In this document: one piece after another, positions 1-9,240 of the stretch
How positions within the stretch are numbered: position 1 is the first letter of the stretch
Layout: every line of letters begins with the position of its first letter
Origin: Multifurca ochricompacta
Taxonomy: Eukaryota; Basidiomycota; Agaricomycetes; Russulales; Russulaceae
NCBI GenBank assembly: GCA_022496185.1
Contig: WTXG01000342.1
Coordinates: 1-33,750, forward strand
Direction: 5' to 3'
DNA length: 33,750 nucleotides
The notes under the pieces: model-generated
Seen by the model: only the letters and a program-made list of their open reading frames with translations
What the model was told of the DNA's origin: nothing
The model's database searches: none
Translations under genes and position numbers: made by a program

Positions 1-1030
1 TGAGAATGAGGTCGCGGAAGATGTGGTTCATCATTGATTGGAAGGTAGCAGGCGAGTTGGTAAGGCCAAAAACATAACATTTGGTTCGAACAGTCCCTGA
101 TTGGTCTTAAAGGCTGCTTTACATTGTCCCCATCTTTGATCCGAATGTTATTGTATCCCCAGCAGACGTCCATTTTGGAGAATAAGGATTATCCCTCATG
201 GTGTCGATGAGTTCCGAAATGAGTGGCAAAGGGTAGGCATTTTCACAGTATAGGCGTTTATCCATCAGTAATCTTGAACAGGTCAAGTTTGCCGTCTTTC
301 TTCTTGATAAAGAAGAATGGTGATGCGTATGGTGATTTCGATGGTCTATATATCCTTTTGCAAGATGTTCTTCCAGGAATGCTGTAGCGCGGTCTGTTCT
401 GCCTGTGACAATGGGTAAATTTTGCAGTCAATTGCCAATGGGGTATCAGGTATGAAGTCAATGGCATGATCCCATGGTCGCGGGGGGAAGCGTTGCGATT
501 CCTCCTCTGAGAACACTTTCCAGTGTCTATGGTATTCCGCTGGTACCACTTCTTCAAATGTCTTTTCCGTATGCCCTTCTACTGCCTTCTGCTGAGCTCT
601 GATGCTTTGGTAATGAAACAGCAGCTCGGGTCCTCTCTTTTGTTGCTGCGCTGTCGAGTGTCGGGCTGTAGTCATACCCCATTGATGTAATGAGTACAGG
701 GTAGGATCCTTGCTCATTGTCGCATCGCCCCATTGATCTTGGGTTCGAATGCAGCAGCCAGGGATATCCCAGAACTAAGTCTTCTCCGCCTAATTGGTGA
801 CTAGGAAGCATATTGTTTTGTTTCTCCCCTACCTGGACATTTAGGTCGGTGTAATGCATAATTTTCCCCGCCCGATTGGCAGTTCCGTCAATATTCCAGA
901 TATTCTTCTCTTGGGGGAGTGCCAGCATTCCTAATCCCATAGTTTCACCATCGCGGGCTGATGAAATTGTCGGTAGCTCCTGAGTCAATCAGGATGTCGT
1001 GATCGGCCGTTCTCTGTGTAGTCTCGAAAT
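1..1030 (-). pseudogene. gypsy pol: aspartic protease and start of reverse transcriptase, partial
   Basis: The protease active-site block LIDSGATDNFISPR is read near 992-953. It is followed in another frame by a stretch (about 900-740) with NVQVGEKQNN and LGGEDLVLGYPWL, typical of gypsy proteases. The linker and the reverse transcriptase N-terminus follow at about 560-258, with a [21 protein letters not shown] motif. Frame-split fragments at 180-1 contain GYNNIRIKDGD and FGLTNSPATFQSMMNHIF, the palm motifs that precede the catalytic YxDD, which is outside the window. Several frame changes break the polyprotein, and it is cut by the left edge. Confidence 0.85.
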
Positions 1031-1039
1031 GTACTGGTA

Positions 1040-2400
1040 TTTTCAAGATTTGAAGCGACTAGTATACACAGAGGTTACATGTATGCTCGTGCCCAGGCCG
1101 ATGGGTTTGAGCCGATCAAAATCCTTCTTTGCGAATGCCTTTTCCACCAGGATGGCTCGCACTTCTTCGCTTTCCTTCATCATATTTGCCATATTTCCTG
1201 GCCTTTTCTTCCTTTGTCTTTTTGTTGACGGTGGTGGATTGTTAGGGATGGTGTAACCGTCGCTTCCCCGCTCGTACCCCTTTTTCGGGCATTCTCTGGA
1301 CATGTGCCCTTGCCCTTGCAGCGAAGCATCTCCCTTCTTTCATCAACGTCTGCCTTTCATCCTCCGTGAGGCAACCCGGGCTCTGGTTCTGTCAGCAGAG
1401 GTATCCATGGTTCGATCCCTCTGACTAGTATGCGCAGGTTTGACTCCGAAGGGGCCTTCCATTGGTCGCGGGTCTTTCCCTTTTCGTGTCGACCCCAAAA
1501 CGCGTCTGGAATCGAGGTAATCTTGCTGCTGTCGGCGAGCAGCATCAACCCATGATCCCAATGTTGGGATGATGAAACTGGATGATGTTCTTCACCAGTG
1601 GGTTGGGCAACCCCTGGGAGAAGAGGTCCAGGTGGCCTCTTTTCGTGTCATAGCCGGCTCTGTTGGCCAGACTTCTGAACTTCGCTACATAGTGTGAGTT
1701 CTCCCTTCTCCATCTAAGGGACTTAAGCTCTCGAGCGGCCTTCTGCTTGGCCTGCCCATCCGTGAATGTCCTTAAATCTTTGGGCAATGGTTTCCCAAAG
1801 GCCTCGCTAGTGGTACGACGGCCACTCTTGATTTGTTCGTTCAGCCACTCCAGCTGTTCCATGGTCCAATCGTCCACAGCCTCCCCTCAGATCAGAGAGA
1901 GGAAGAGTTTGCACGTTGGAAGGGTTAATGATTTGGGGGACGTCATGGTTGAAGTTTTAAGGTCTGAACTCCAGCATGATTTTTTGCTTTGCGACCGATC
2001 CCCGTGAACGTTTGGGGCAGTACTCCGACAACCGCCCATGGTGGGGGATGTTGGGTGGTAACATGGCTGGAGGTGCTGGGTCTGGGAGCTGGGCGCATAG
2101 TAGACATGTTTGGTAAATGGGTGACGGTGTCAGTGGACTGTATGAAATCTGGGGAGTTGTCAAAGCAGGGGCTCTGGACGTGACAACTGCGGTGCAACTG
2201 GGGTTGTAGTCGATGCTAATACCAGTGCTTCTTCACTATGTTCCTCTACGTACTCTTCTGGCTCAGAGTCCGTAACGATGGCCGGGGGATTCTCCTCCAC
2301 GGTCCTAATCCAATTCAGGGGGAGCGGGCCTGTAGTAACCCAAGAGTGTCGGCTGTCCAAATATCGGATATGGTACCAAACTCTTTTCTCGTGTCATATT
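1040..2400 (-). pseudogene. gypsy gag, frameshifted
   Basis: The gag region is spread over at least four reading-frame segments. The first (about 2360-2160) is acidic. A second, at 1877-1545, contains the capsid-like stretch with RWRRENSHYVAKFRSLANRAGY. A segment at 1561-1343 continues it in another frame. The last (1303-1043) starts with the second half of a CCHC zinc knuckle (GHMSRECPKK). The first two cysteines of that knuckle (CF.C, just above 1310) lie in a different frame. The N-terminus is poorly defined. Gag would form the capsid of the virus-like particle. I cannot tell whether the breaks are real decay or sequencing indels. Confidence 0.7.
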
Positions 2401-2576
2401 CTACCAGTTGGTATCTTCCATCGTGATAGACTAGTATCCAAACTCGGACTCAAATCTTTCCAGGTGGCAGAGCCAGTGTCTGTTGTGATAGATTATTCTC
2501 GTCTCTGCGTTCAATGAGCTCTTCTTTGAACAGGGTCTGACTGTGGCTGGAAGCCACGATGAGAGACTCGACTTGA

Positions 2577-3155
2577 TGTTACGTCCGGTGTGGGACGTTC
2601 CACACGACTTGTGTGACAGCATTCTATGCGAGTTCAGATAAGGGACCAATAGGATCCCTTGGAGTTCAGATGTGACGAGTCAAAGTCAAAGAGGCTGTTC
2701 TCTAAGACAATGGTAAGCGGAGAGTGCCAAAAGCACTGAGACAAGTAACTGTCAAGAGACAAAGGGAAGTCCAGAAGACAAGCACTGATGTATTCAATAA
2801 GTCGAGTCTGAGTCCTACAGTGTAAACTATAGTCGACTTATATACGTAAGGAGATGGGCGTCTACTGATAAGGATCACAGAGTCAAGTGGGCCCAATATA
2901 CAGAAGTGGAGGGCGTAAAGCCTGGCTTCTACTGATAGGGAATTAAGTAAATGTCCGGTCATACGATAAGGAGATAAGCGATAAGAGAGGATGTTTAAAA
3001 GGTAAACATAAGCAAACAGGAAAGTCACGGGGATGGACGAAGAGCATGTGATGGATCCCACGATGGAGATGTGATCTGGTAATGAAGTGTAGGCGGTAAC
3101 AAGGGGTCGTCATTGGGCAAGAAAAAGAAAGTAGGAAGAGATGGGGTTCGTAACA
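2577..3155 (-). repeat. 5' LTR of the gypsy element (579 bp)
   Basis: Read on the minus strand it starts TGTTACGAACCCC and ends ACGTAACA, giving the usual TG...CA ends within a short inverted repeat. It is homologous to the solo LTR at 7043-7636, which lies in the opposite orientation. Shared blocks include both ends, the segment at 2712-2742 (compare 7468-7499), a CAAGTGGGCC block near 2885 and a TATATAAG box. Its left edge abuts the gypsy internal region and its right edge abuts copia RNase H. The two flanking 5-mers differ (CTTGA and CTGAG), as expected for one LTR of a complete element rather than a solo LTR. Confidence 0.85.
2837..2844 (-). promoter_or_regulatory. TATA box in gypsy LTR
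   Basis: TATATAAG on the minus strand in the middle of the LTR, pointing toward gag. The same box occurs at the equivalent place in the solo LTR, which fixes the orientation of both. Confidence 0.6.
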
Positions 3156-6100
3156 CTGAGGTAGAGCGGCAGTCCTCTTGATCTCCCCATGAGGAATCTG
3201 CAAAACCATGAAGGCCACTCTCCCCATTCCCTCCAGAATACTGCAACTTGCAGTCTTTTGTACTATTAAGATACTTTAAGACATATTTTGCAAGTCACAT
3301 GTGATCTTGAGAGGGGTTGGAAGCATATTGACTAAGGCGCACCACAGCAAAACTGATATTGGGTCTGCTTCCAATCTGCACCCATAGCAGAGACCCCATC
3401 AGCTGTTGGTACTTCTTTATTTCAGAAGTAGATGCCTGGCCTTCAAATTTGACCAGATGTACATCAGCGCCCGAGGGAAGAGGAGTATATACTCGGTTGG
3501 AATCCCTCATCCCAAACTTCTCAATAATAGATAACACATAGGCTGCTTGGTCAATTTCCAGTGTCTTGTTAGGACGATCCCTGGTGATATTAACTCCAAG
3601 GTATGACTGGATTTCTCCCAAGTCAGTCATCTCATATCGATTAGATAGAGCTGACTTCAGCCATGTTATCTTATCATTGGAAGACCCAAGTATAGTAATG
3701 TCATCTACATAGAGAATGACATAAAGTGAATCATCCCCCTCCTCTTGATGAAACACATATACTCCTGCATCAGAGTACGTCCAAGTAAAGCCCAGTTCAT
3801 TAAGAACTGCATGGAACTGTAGATTCCATGCTCAGGAAGCTTGTTTGAGGCCATATAATGCTTTTTGTAGCCTACAAACTTTGGACTCTTGACCAGCAAT
3901 GACGAAACCAACTGGTTGCTCCATATATATTTCTTCATCCAGATCGCCATGAAGGAATGCCAATTTGACATCCATTTGGTGGATTTCCCAATCCTCTAGT
4001 GTAGCTAGTGCTAGTAATAATCTAAGTGATTCAAATCTGGCAACTGGTGAGAATGTTTCGTCAAAGTCCACCCCTTCTATTTGGGTGAAACCTTTTGCCA
4101 CAAGCCTAGCACGAAACTGTCCATCTGGTTTCAGCTTAAAAACCCATTTTGACTTAACTGCCTTTCTTCCTTTTGGAAGATTTTCAAGGCACCACACATT
4201 CAGCTTATCTAAAGCATCAATTTCATATCTGCATGCTTCAAGCCATTCACTTGCATTATCAGACTGCATCGCCTCCTGAAAAGTCAGGGGGTCCCTATAA
4301 GAGACTCCTGCGGCATTAAGCAATTCCATATTCCCAAGTCTGGAAGAACCTTGCACGAACTCAGCATTATCCTCATTGTAAAATCGAGGATTCATTTGAC
4401 ATGAATGTTTGGGGCAAGCAGTATCAAGATCTAGATCTTCCTGCACAGCCCTGTCACGCTGTTGAGATTGTGGACTTTCCCTAGTAAATACTGGTTGGGG
4501 AAGTCTGCCGACATTCTTCTTAGATTGTCTTTTGGCATGAGTTCTTTGGGGGAGTTCTGATGGTTCCATAATTTGGGATGGAGGCGTCTGATATATGGTT
4601 TGATCATGCGTGTCAAGCTCATTTTCTGGTGTGGTAGGCTCAGGATTTACTTGAGGAGGTTCCACTACCTCCTGTTCCTCAACCTCAGCTTCCTTGTCTT
4701 CAGGGGCCTGAGGAACTGTGGCTATTGCTGGTTGAGGCTGGACAGGCCTCTCAATTTCTAAGACAAAAGGTGTAACTTTTTCCTTTTGTTTTCCCTTGCT
4801 GTCCTTGGCAAGGTTGGATGAGAAGGATCCTTCATCAAATGTCACATCTCTTGACAATACGAAGGATCAAGTATGCATGTCCCAAAGAAGATATCCTTTA
4901 GAGTGAGGTGCATACCCGACAAAGACTGTTTCCCTGGCTTTGTGATCCAGTTTATGTCTTTTATCCTCTGGGACAGTGTAATAGGCTAAGCAGCCAAAAA
5001 TTTTAAAGTACGAGACATCTGGAATGTCCCCATCCAGAAGCTCAAGCAGTGTTCTCCACTTATTAGAGCGGATAGGTGTTCTATTGTATATGTGACAGGC
5101 TGTTCGCACTGCACATTCCCAGAAACCAAGAGAGAGGCCAGCATGATGCAGCATACTGGTAGCCTTCTCCATAATGGTTCTGTTGAACCTTTCAGCCCTT
5201 CCATTCTGTTGTGGGGAGTATGGCATTGTCAATTTATGCTCTATGCCAGCCTGCTCAAGTATTGACTTCAGCTCCCTATTGACAAATTCGCCACCTCGGT
5301 CTGTATGTAAGGTCTTTATTTTCTTGTCTGTTTTATTTTCCAAGAATGCCTTAATGTTACAGAAGACTGGTGTAAAATCACTTTTTGCTTTCATAGCAAC
5401 AACTAGAGCTGTCCTGCTAAAGTCGTCTATGAAAGTGGCGAAGTATAGGTTCCCTTGAATTGAAGTACATTGCAAAGGACCAACTAGGTCACTATGAATG
5501 ACTTCTAAGGGTGCTGAAGCTCTCTTTTGAGAGGGAGGGAATGGAAGACGGTGTGATTTTCCCATTTCACAGCCATAACACAGCTTGTCTTCCATTTGGC
5601 TATTATCTATACTAAGGCCTTTTACAGCCTTAGGAGCATGTCTTTTGAGGGCCTCTTTTGACATGTGACCCATTCGCAAATGCCAGGTATCAAGGCTACT
5701 TGATGCAGATTTGTGGGAAGCAGTATTTAAATTCTGCATAGTTTTCCCAAAGACCCAATAGAGTCCCATAGCCTTGATACCTTCTGCTATGATTGCATTA
5801 TTGTACTTTATTTTGACTTCAGATGGAGAGAATTCCACTGAGCCGCCTTTGTCTGTGATGCAGCTTGTCGATAGTATTCTTTCACTGCCAGGCATATAAA
5901 AGACATTGTTTAACTCCAACTCATAATTGTTTCGAGTTCTGAGTATGACTTTGCCTGTTCCTTTGACTTGGACTATGGATCCATCACCAATTGTCACCTG
6001 ATGTCCCTTGTGTGGGAAATACTCAGAGAAATCATCTAAGTATGGTGTAAAGTGGGTGGTGGCTCCGCTGTCCATCATCCAAGGATTGCTGCCATCATCG

Positions 6101-7037
6101 ACTTCTTGCATGTGCTCGGTCAACATATAAAGTGAAATGCGAGGTGTCTCATGCACCTCCTGTATTCTGCCACTACCATTAACTATGGTAGCTACTTGTG
6201 TGGAGTTATTTTGTACACTGGGGCCTTGCCCCTTCCTCTTGTTGCCCTTTTTGCCTGCATCAGCATTGGCTCTGTCCTGTTTCCTTTGCCGACATTCATT
6301 AGCCTTGTGGCCCGGCTTCTGGCAATAGAAGCAGGTGACATCATTGGACAATGATGCACCTGCAGGTTGTGGCGTGAAAGATACTTGTTTTTTGTTTTTG
6401 TTTTTGTTGACATGGGCTGCCTTATTAAGGGCAGCCCCAACACCACTTCCTGCGGGGCTGGCTAGTCGGCTTTCCTCATTTAGGAACCTTTGTACAAGGT
6501 CCTGAGGGGAAAGGCAGTCAGGAGGTCCTGACACCAGGATTGAGCCAGCAATGGCATTGTAGGATGGAGGTAGGGATTGGAGCAATATAAAGCTCAACTG
6601 GAGATCAGAGATCTCCATCCCATTCTCTTTAAGAGTGCTCCTCACATCCAACACACACTGCAACTGGGGTCTGAATTGTTTGCCCTCCTCCAAGCAGAAG
6701 GAGGACACAGAACACCACAAGTTGTAGGTGGCCATGCTACCTACTGAGCCATAGAGTGATTCCAAACACTCATATTTGGCATTAACAGACGGATAAGTTC
6801 TGTCTGAGGCAATTTGAGAGTATGTTTCTGGTGACGTTACCATCACCAGAACTCCCATGAGGACTTCCTCCACCCTGTTCCATTCAAGGTACATTGGCTC
6901 TGACCAAAGTGCGAAGCGCTTGGCATACTCGTCATCCTTTTCTCCATCCTCTGGCTTGGGAGGATTCAGGAACTCAGGGGCATCATGCGTGATGTGCCTC
7001 TTCATCCCATTGATCCTGAGTAGGGCTGTGAATGACA

Positions 7038-7042
7038 CAGAC
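7038..7042. other. Target-site duplication, left copy (CAGAC)
   Basis: Five bases directly left of the solo LTR, identical to 7637-7641. Confidence 0.93.
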
Positions 7043-7636
7043 TGTTACAAACCCCACTGTGTCATCTTGTCTCCTTTCCCCATCATGTGACTCATTGTTG
7101 GGACGTGTTGATCCTCTTTGTTGACTGTGTTGTGACAGGCTTTGTCCCTGTTTGTCCCTTATCTCTGACTCATGCTGTGCTTATCTATGACTCGTACTTT
7201 ACATCGGAATGCTTACGTATTTTCCCACCAGAATCACGACTATACCAGATCTGTCTACGTATATTCTCATCTGGCCCACTTGACTCCGTTCCCTCTTTGG
7301 ACATATTACGATCTTGTTGATACGCCGAGTACGATATTCCGATTCAGACTCCGACCTCTATTACATATATAAGGCCTGCCTAGATAGCCTGTATGCCTTA
7401 GACTCAACTTCTTAATCGACTTGGTGCATTACCTTCTGGGTGATTCCTAAGACCCGACCTTTGAATCGTCTCAGTGCTTCTGGCACTCCTCCGCTCACCG
7501 GTACTAAGGGATTAGCTCCTTGGTATTGACTTCTCACTCAAACTCCGTGTACTTGAAAGACAGTGCACACTTGACTTCGTAGTTTTGCTATGCGACTCCT
7601 CACACGTCATGACGAACGCCCACACCAGGCGTTACA
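7043..7636 (+). repeat. Solo LTR of the gypsy family inside copia gag (594 bp)
   Basis: It begins TGTTACAAACCCC and ends GCGTTACA. It is flanked on both sides by CAGAC (7038-7042 and 7637-7641), a perfect 5-bp target-site duplication. It resembles the LTR at 2577-3155 but lies in the opposite orientation. No internal element sequence is present, so it is a solo LTR left by LTR-LTR recombination. Removing it with one copy of the duplication restores the copia reading frame exactly, which confirms both edges. Confidence 0.93.
7366..7373 (+). promoter_or_regulatory. TATA box of solo LTR
   Basis: TATATAAG on the plus strand in the middle of the solo LTR. If still active it would fire rightward, antisense to the copia gag. 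Confidence 0.5.
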
Positions 7637-7641
7637 CAGAC
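7637..7641. other. Target-site duplication, right copy (CAGAC)
   Basis: Five bases directly right of the solo LTR, identical to 7038-7042. Confidence 0.93.
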
Positions 7642-7709
7642 CACTGCTGCCAGTTGGAGCCATCAAGTTTATCAAACTTGAAAGTGGGGGGGAAGATGAT
7701 GGAAGACAT

Positions 7710-8636
7710 TTGAGATGATTTTAGAAAAGGGTTGATCCTGGTTCCAAGGAGCAATTAGAACCAGTTGTCCAGGTCTCATTGAAGAGGGCCCATCCACTCT
7801 GTGGCGCTATGCTTCAGAACTTAAAAAAGTCCTGCCTCCAATGTGCGACTTCTAAGTAGTATAGTAAACTGTCTAGCACCATCTACAACAAGTCCTAAGC
7901 CCACATCAGGGGGACTATGTGTAAATAGATGGGGAGTCATGTCATGGAGGAGCCAACCACAAGTTCCACTAGAGACAAAGGGTATAGAGCCCTTCCTCTA
8001 GTGCTGGTGGTGGAGTCCATGATTAAGCCCTAGATGATTGGGGCCATGACTATAGTAGACTATTGGGTTTCCTCTGGTTGGGGCGAACCCCCAATGAAAG
8101 CAGTGGGTACTTCTGCCCAGAGACAAAACCTTCTAGCTACTGTGTATATACTATAGTAGTTTAAGCCTACTTGTATCGAGCCCAAGCGTCATGGGAGTGA
8201 CTACCCATGCCTTGTTCTAGACCCTAAACTCTACCAGCAGGTCGCTAAACCTGGCTTACGGATCGAGCCAAGCATTGACTAAACCTATAGCCCCAAGCCT
8301 TCTGGGCAAGGTGCCTACTAAGACTATCTATGGGACAAAAACCCAGCTACAACTATGAATACTATTTACTTAGAGCGCACATGAGGAGCTTAAGGTGTTT
8401 CACCCACTTAGGGTCCCTCATCACCTCTTGCAAGAATCCCCTGAGGGACTAGCCAGACAGATCAAGGTGGGTACTGAAGCACACCACCTTGTGGACAGTT
8501 AAGGGCAAAGGATAAATGAAATCAAAGCTCACTGTGACAGTGATTGGGAAGGAAAAGTCTTGAAGCAGTGAGTTTGAAGATAAAGGTTGGACTGATCAAA
8601 GAAAAGTCAGTTAAAGCATGCCCAGGGCCCATAACC
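7710..8636 (-). other. Copia leader between LTR and gag start, no ORF
   Basis: About 930 bases separate the 5' LTR end from the gag ATG. No reading frame of 60 codons or more is seen in it on either strand. It should be the untranslated leader of the element RNA, where primer binding, dimerisation and packaging signals lie. It could also contain an intron, but I found no donor and acceptor pair I would defend. Confidence 0.5.
8625..8636 (-). other. Putative primer-binding site of copia element
   Basis: GGTTATGGGCCC begins immediately after the proposed 3' end of the 5' LTR on the minus strand. Its position and general form fit a copia tRNA primer site. I cannot assign the tRNA without a search. 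Confidence 0.45.
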
Positions 8637-8704
8637 TGTGAAACAGGCATGTGCGCAGCATACTGACTGTAAAGTTAGCGGGTTAGGCTAGAACGACAAG
8701 TTAT

Positions 8705-8727
8705 ACTTCAGAGGTGAAGAAAACTCT
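8705..8727. repeat. 23-bp direct repeat in copia LTR, copy 1 (copy 2 at 8819-8841)
   Basis: The 23 bases at 8705-8727 are repeated identically at 8819-8841, 114 bases apart. A looser repeat (GACAAGTTAT near 8694 and 8755) accompanies it. Copy 2 forms part of the hairpin described above; copy 1 lacks the matching second arm. Confidence 0.75.
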
Positions 8728-8814
8728 ATTACACTATACTACACACCTAGAATGACAAGTTATCTACAAGAGATGGTTAGTCAAAGGTAAGGTCGTAAGT
8801 ATGAGAGATAGGAC

Positions 8815-8850
8815 TTACACTTCAGAGGTGAAGAAAACTCTGAAGTGTAA
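8815..8850 (-). other. Perfect 13-bp hairpin just downstream of the LTR TATA box
   Basis: TTACACTTCAGAG (8815-8827) and its exact reverse complement (8838-8850) flank a 10-base loop. On the element's RNA strand it starts about 18 bases after the TATA box, so it would form at or near the 5' end of the transcript and, through the R region, perhaps also near its 3' end. Confidence 0.65.
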
Positions 8851-8867
8851 GAGACGAAACAGACACC

Positions 8868-8875
8868 CTTATATA
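8868..8875 (-). promoter_or_regulatory. TATA box of copia LTR
   Basis: TATATAAG on the minus strand, oriented toward gag-pol, about 270 bases into the LTR. Confidence 0.6.
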
Positions 8876-9141
8876 TGTTTCCAAGGGATGGTCTGTGCAC
8901 TGGGAGTAAGTCCACAAGTGCCGGACAATGTCCAAACAATAAACATGAGGGAGAAAGGCCATTGGCCACTACAGAAATCACATGTTACATGGTGCATCAG
9001 TCAGCTACTGCGGAATGTGAGAAAGAAAGTAATAATGATAATGTAAAAAGTCTGAGACTCCGGTATCTAATCTACTCTACAAAGTAGCTAATCTAATCAC
9101 CTGATGCCTGAAGCATCATCGAACATCTCCTGTGTTCAACA

Positions 9142-9240
9142 CACCTTCACAGTAGTTACATTGTACCCTGATGTAGCCATGTGATTGGGCTGAGTCCCAC
9201 AAGCACATCAATAAACTCAAGTTCAAAAAAAAAAACACTC
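9142..9240 (+). repeat. Possible remnant of a poly-A retroposon (SINE/LINE 3' end)
   Basis: Directly outside the copia LTR lies a stretch containing AATAAA (about 9210) followed by two A-runs of 11-12 bases separated by about 10 bases. A GGGCTGAGTCCC motif faintly resembles a polymerase III B box. This would fit a retroposon tail cut by the copia insertion, with the 5' part beyond the far end of the copia element. The evidence is weak. Confidence 0.3.

Larger units (their letters stand above)
1..3155 (-). mobile_element. Ty3/gypsy LTR retrotransposon, 5' part, inserted in a copia element
   Basis: On the minus strand the order is 5' LTR (3155-2577), gag (about 2400-1290), aspartic protease (about 1000-620) and the start of reverse transcriptase, which runs off the left edge. 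This is the Ty3/gypsy order. The LTR begins exactly where the RNase H reading frame of the neighbouring copia element stops being recognisable, so the gypsy element inserted into the copia element. The adjoining 5 bases (3156-3160, CTGAG) would be one target-site duplication; the partner copy, the 3' LTR and the rest of pol lie outside the window. The coding part is split among several frames, so this copy is defective or the sequence carries indels. Confidence 0.88.
3156..7709 (-). pseudogene. copia gag-pol polyprotein, three nonsense codons, one LTR insertion, 3'-truncated
   Basis: The start is the ATG at 7709, after which KFDKLDGSNW reads toward the LTR insertion. The frame resumes exactly at 7037 on the other side of the LTR and its 5-bp duplication. 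In order: gag (UBN2-type) with a CCHC knuckle (CFYCQKPGHKANEC, near 6340); protease (MDSGATTHF, near 6070); integrase zinc-binding part (HLRMGH to CYGCEMGKSH) and catalytic core (HSDLVGPL, DDFSR, HTDRGGEF, QQNGRAERFNR); reverse transcriptase (KSKWVFKLKPDG, MDVKLAFLHGDL, YVDD near 3710); and RNase H (GFADSSWGDQEDCRSTS, near 3160). In-frame TGA codons lie at 4867-4869, 3832-3834 and 3295-3297. Apart from these, one frame is kept for about 4 kb, so the copy is fairly young. Confidence 0.93.
3156..9141 (-). mobile_element. Ty1/copia LTR retrotransposon, 5' and central part, with two later insertions
   Basis: On the minus strand: 5' LTR (9141-8637), a primer-binding-site-like GGTTATGGGCCC just after it, a long leader, then one gag-pol frame from 7709. 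The domain order gag, zinc knuckle, protease, integrase, reverse transcriptase, RNase H (integrase before reverse transcriptase) is diagnostic of Ty1/copia. The element is interrupted in gag by a solo LTR (7043-7636) and truncated in RNase H at 3156 by the gypsy insertion. Its last part and 3' LTR should lie left of the window. Host sequence resumes at 9142. Confidence 0.92.
8637..9141 (-). repeat. 5' LTR of the copia element (505 bp)
   Basis: Read on the minus strand it starts TGTTGAACA at 9141 and ends TGTTTCACA at 8637. The termini form an imperfect inverted repeat with TG...CA ends. A TATATAAG box lies about 270 bases inside, as expected for a U3/R junction, and a primer-site-like motif follows directly. 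No second copy is in the window to confirm the edges, so they rest on the termini, the TATA position and the adjoining motif. Confidence 0.7.

Noticed and set aside
2577..3155. A solo LTR in plus orientation, since its plus strand also starts TGTTACG and ends GTAACA
   Set aside because: The 5-bp flanks do not match, the TATA box points to the minus strand, and the gypsy gag follows directly on that side. It is the 5' LTR of the gypsy element.
7043..7636. The 5' LTR of the copia element, because it lies next to the apparent start of the copia frame
   Set aside because: It has its own target-site duplication, lies in the opposite orientation, and the gag frame continues beyond it to an ATG at 7709. 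The copia LTR is at 8637-9141.
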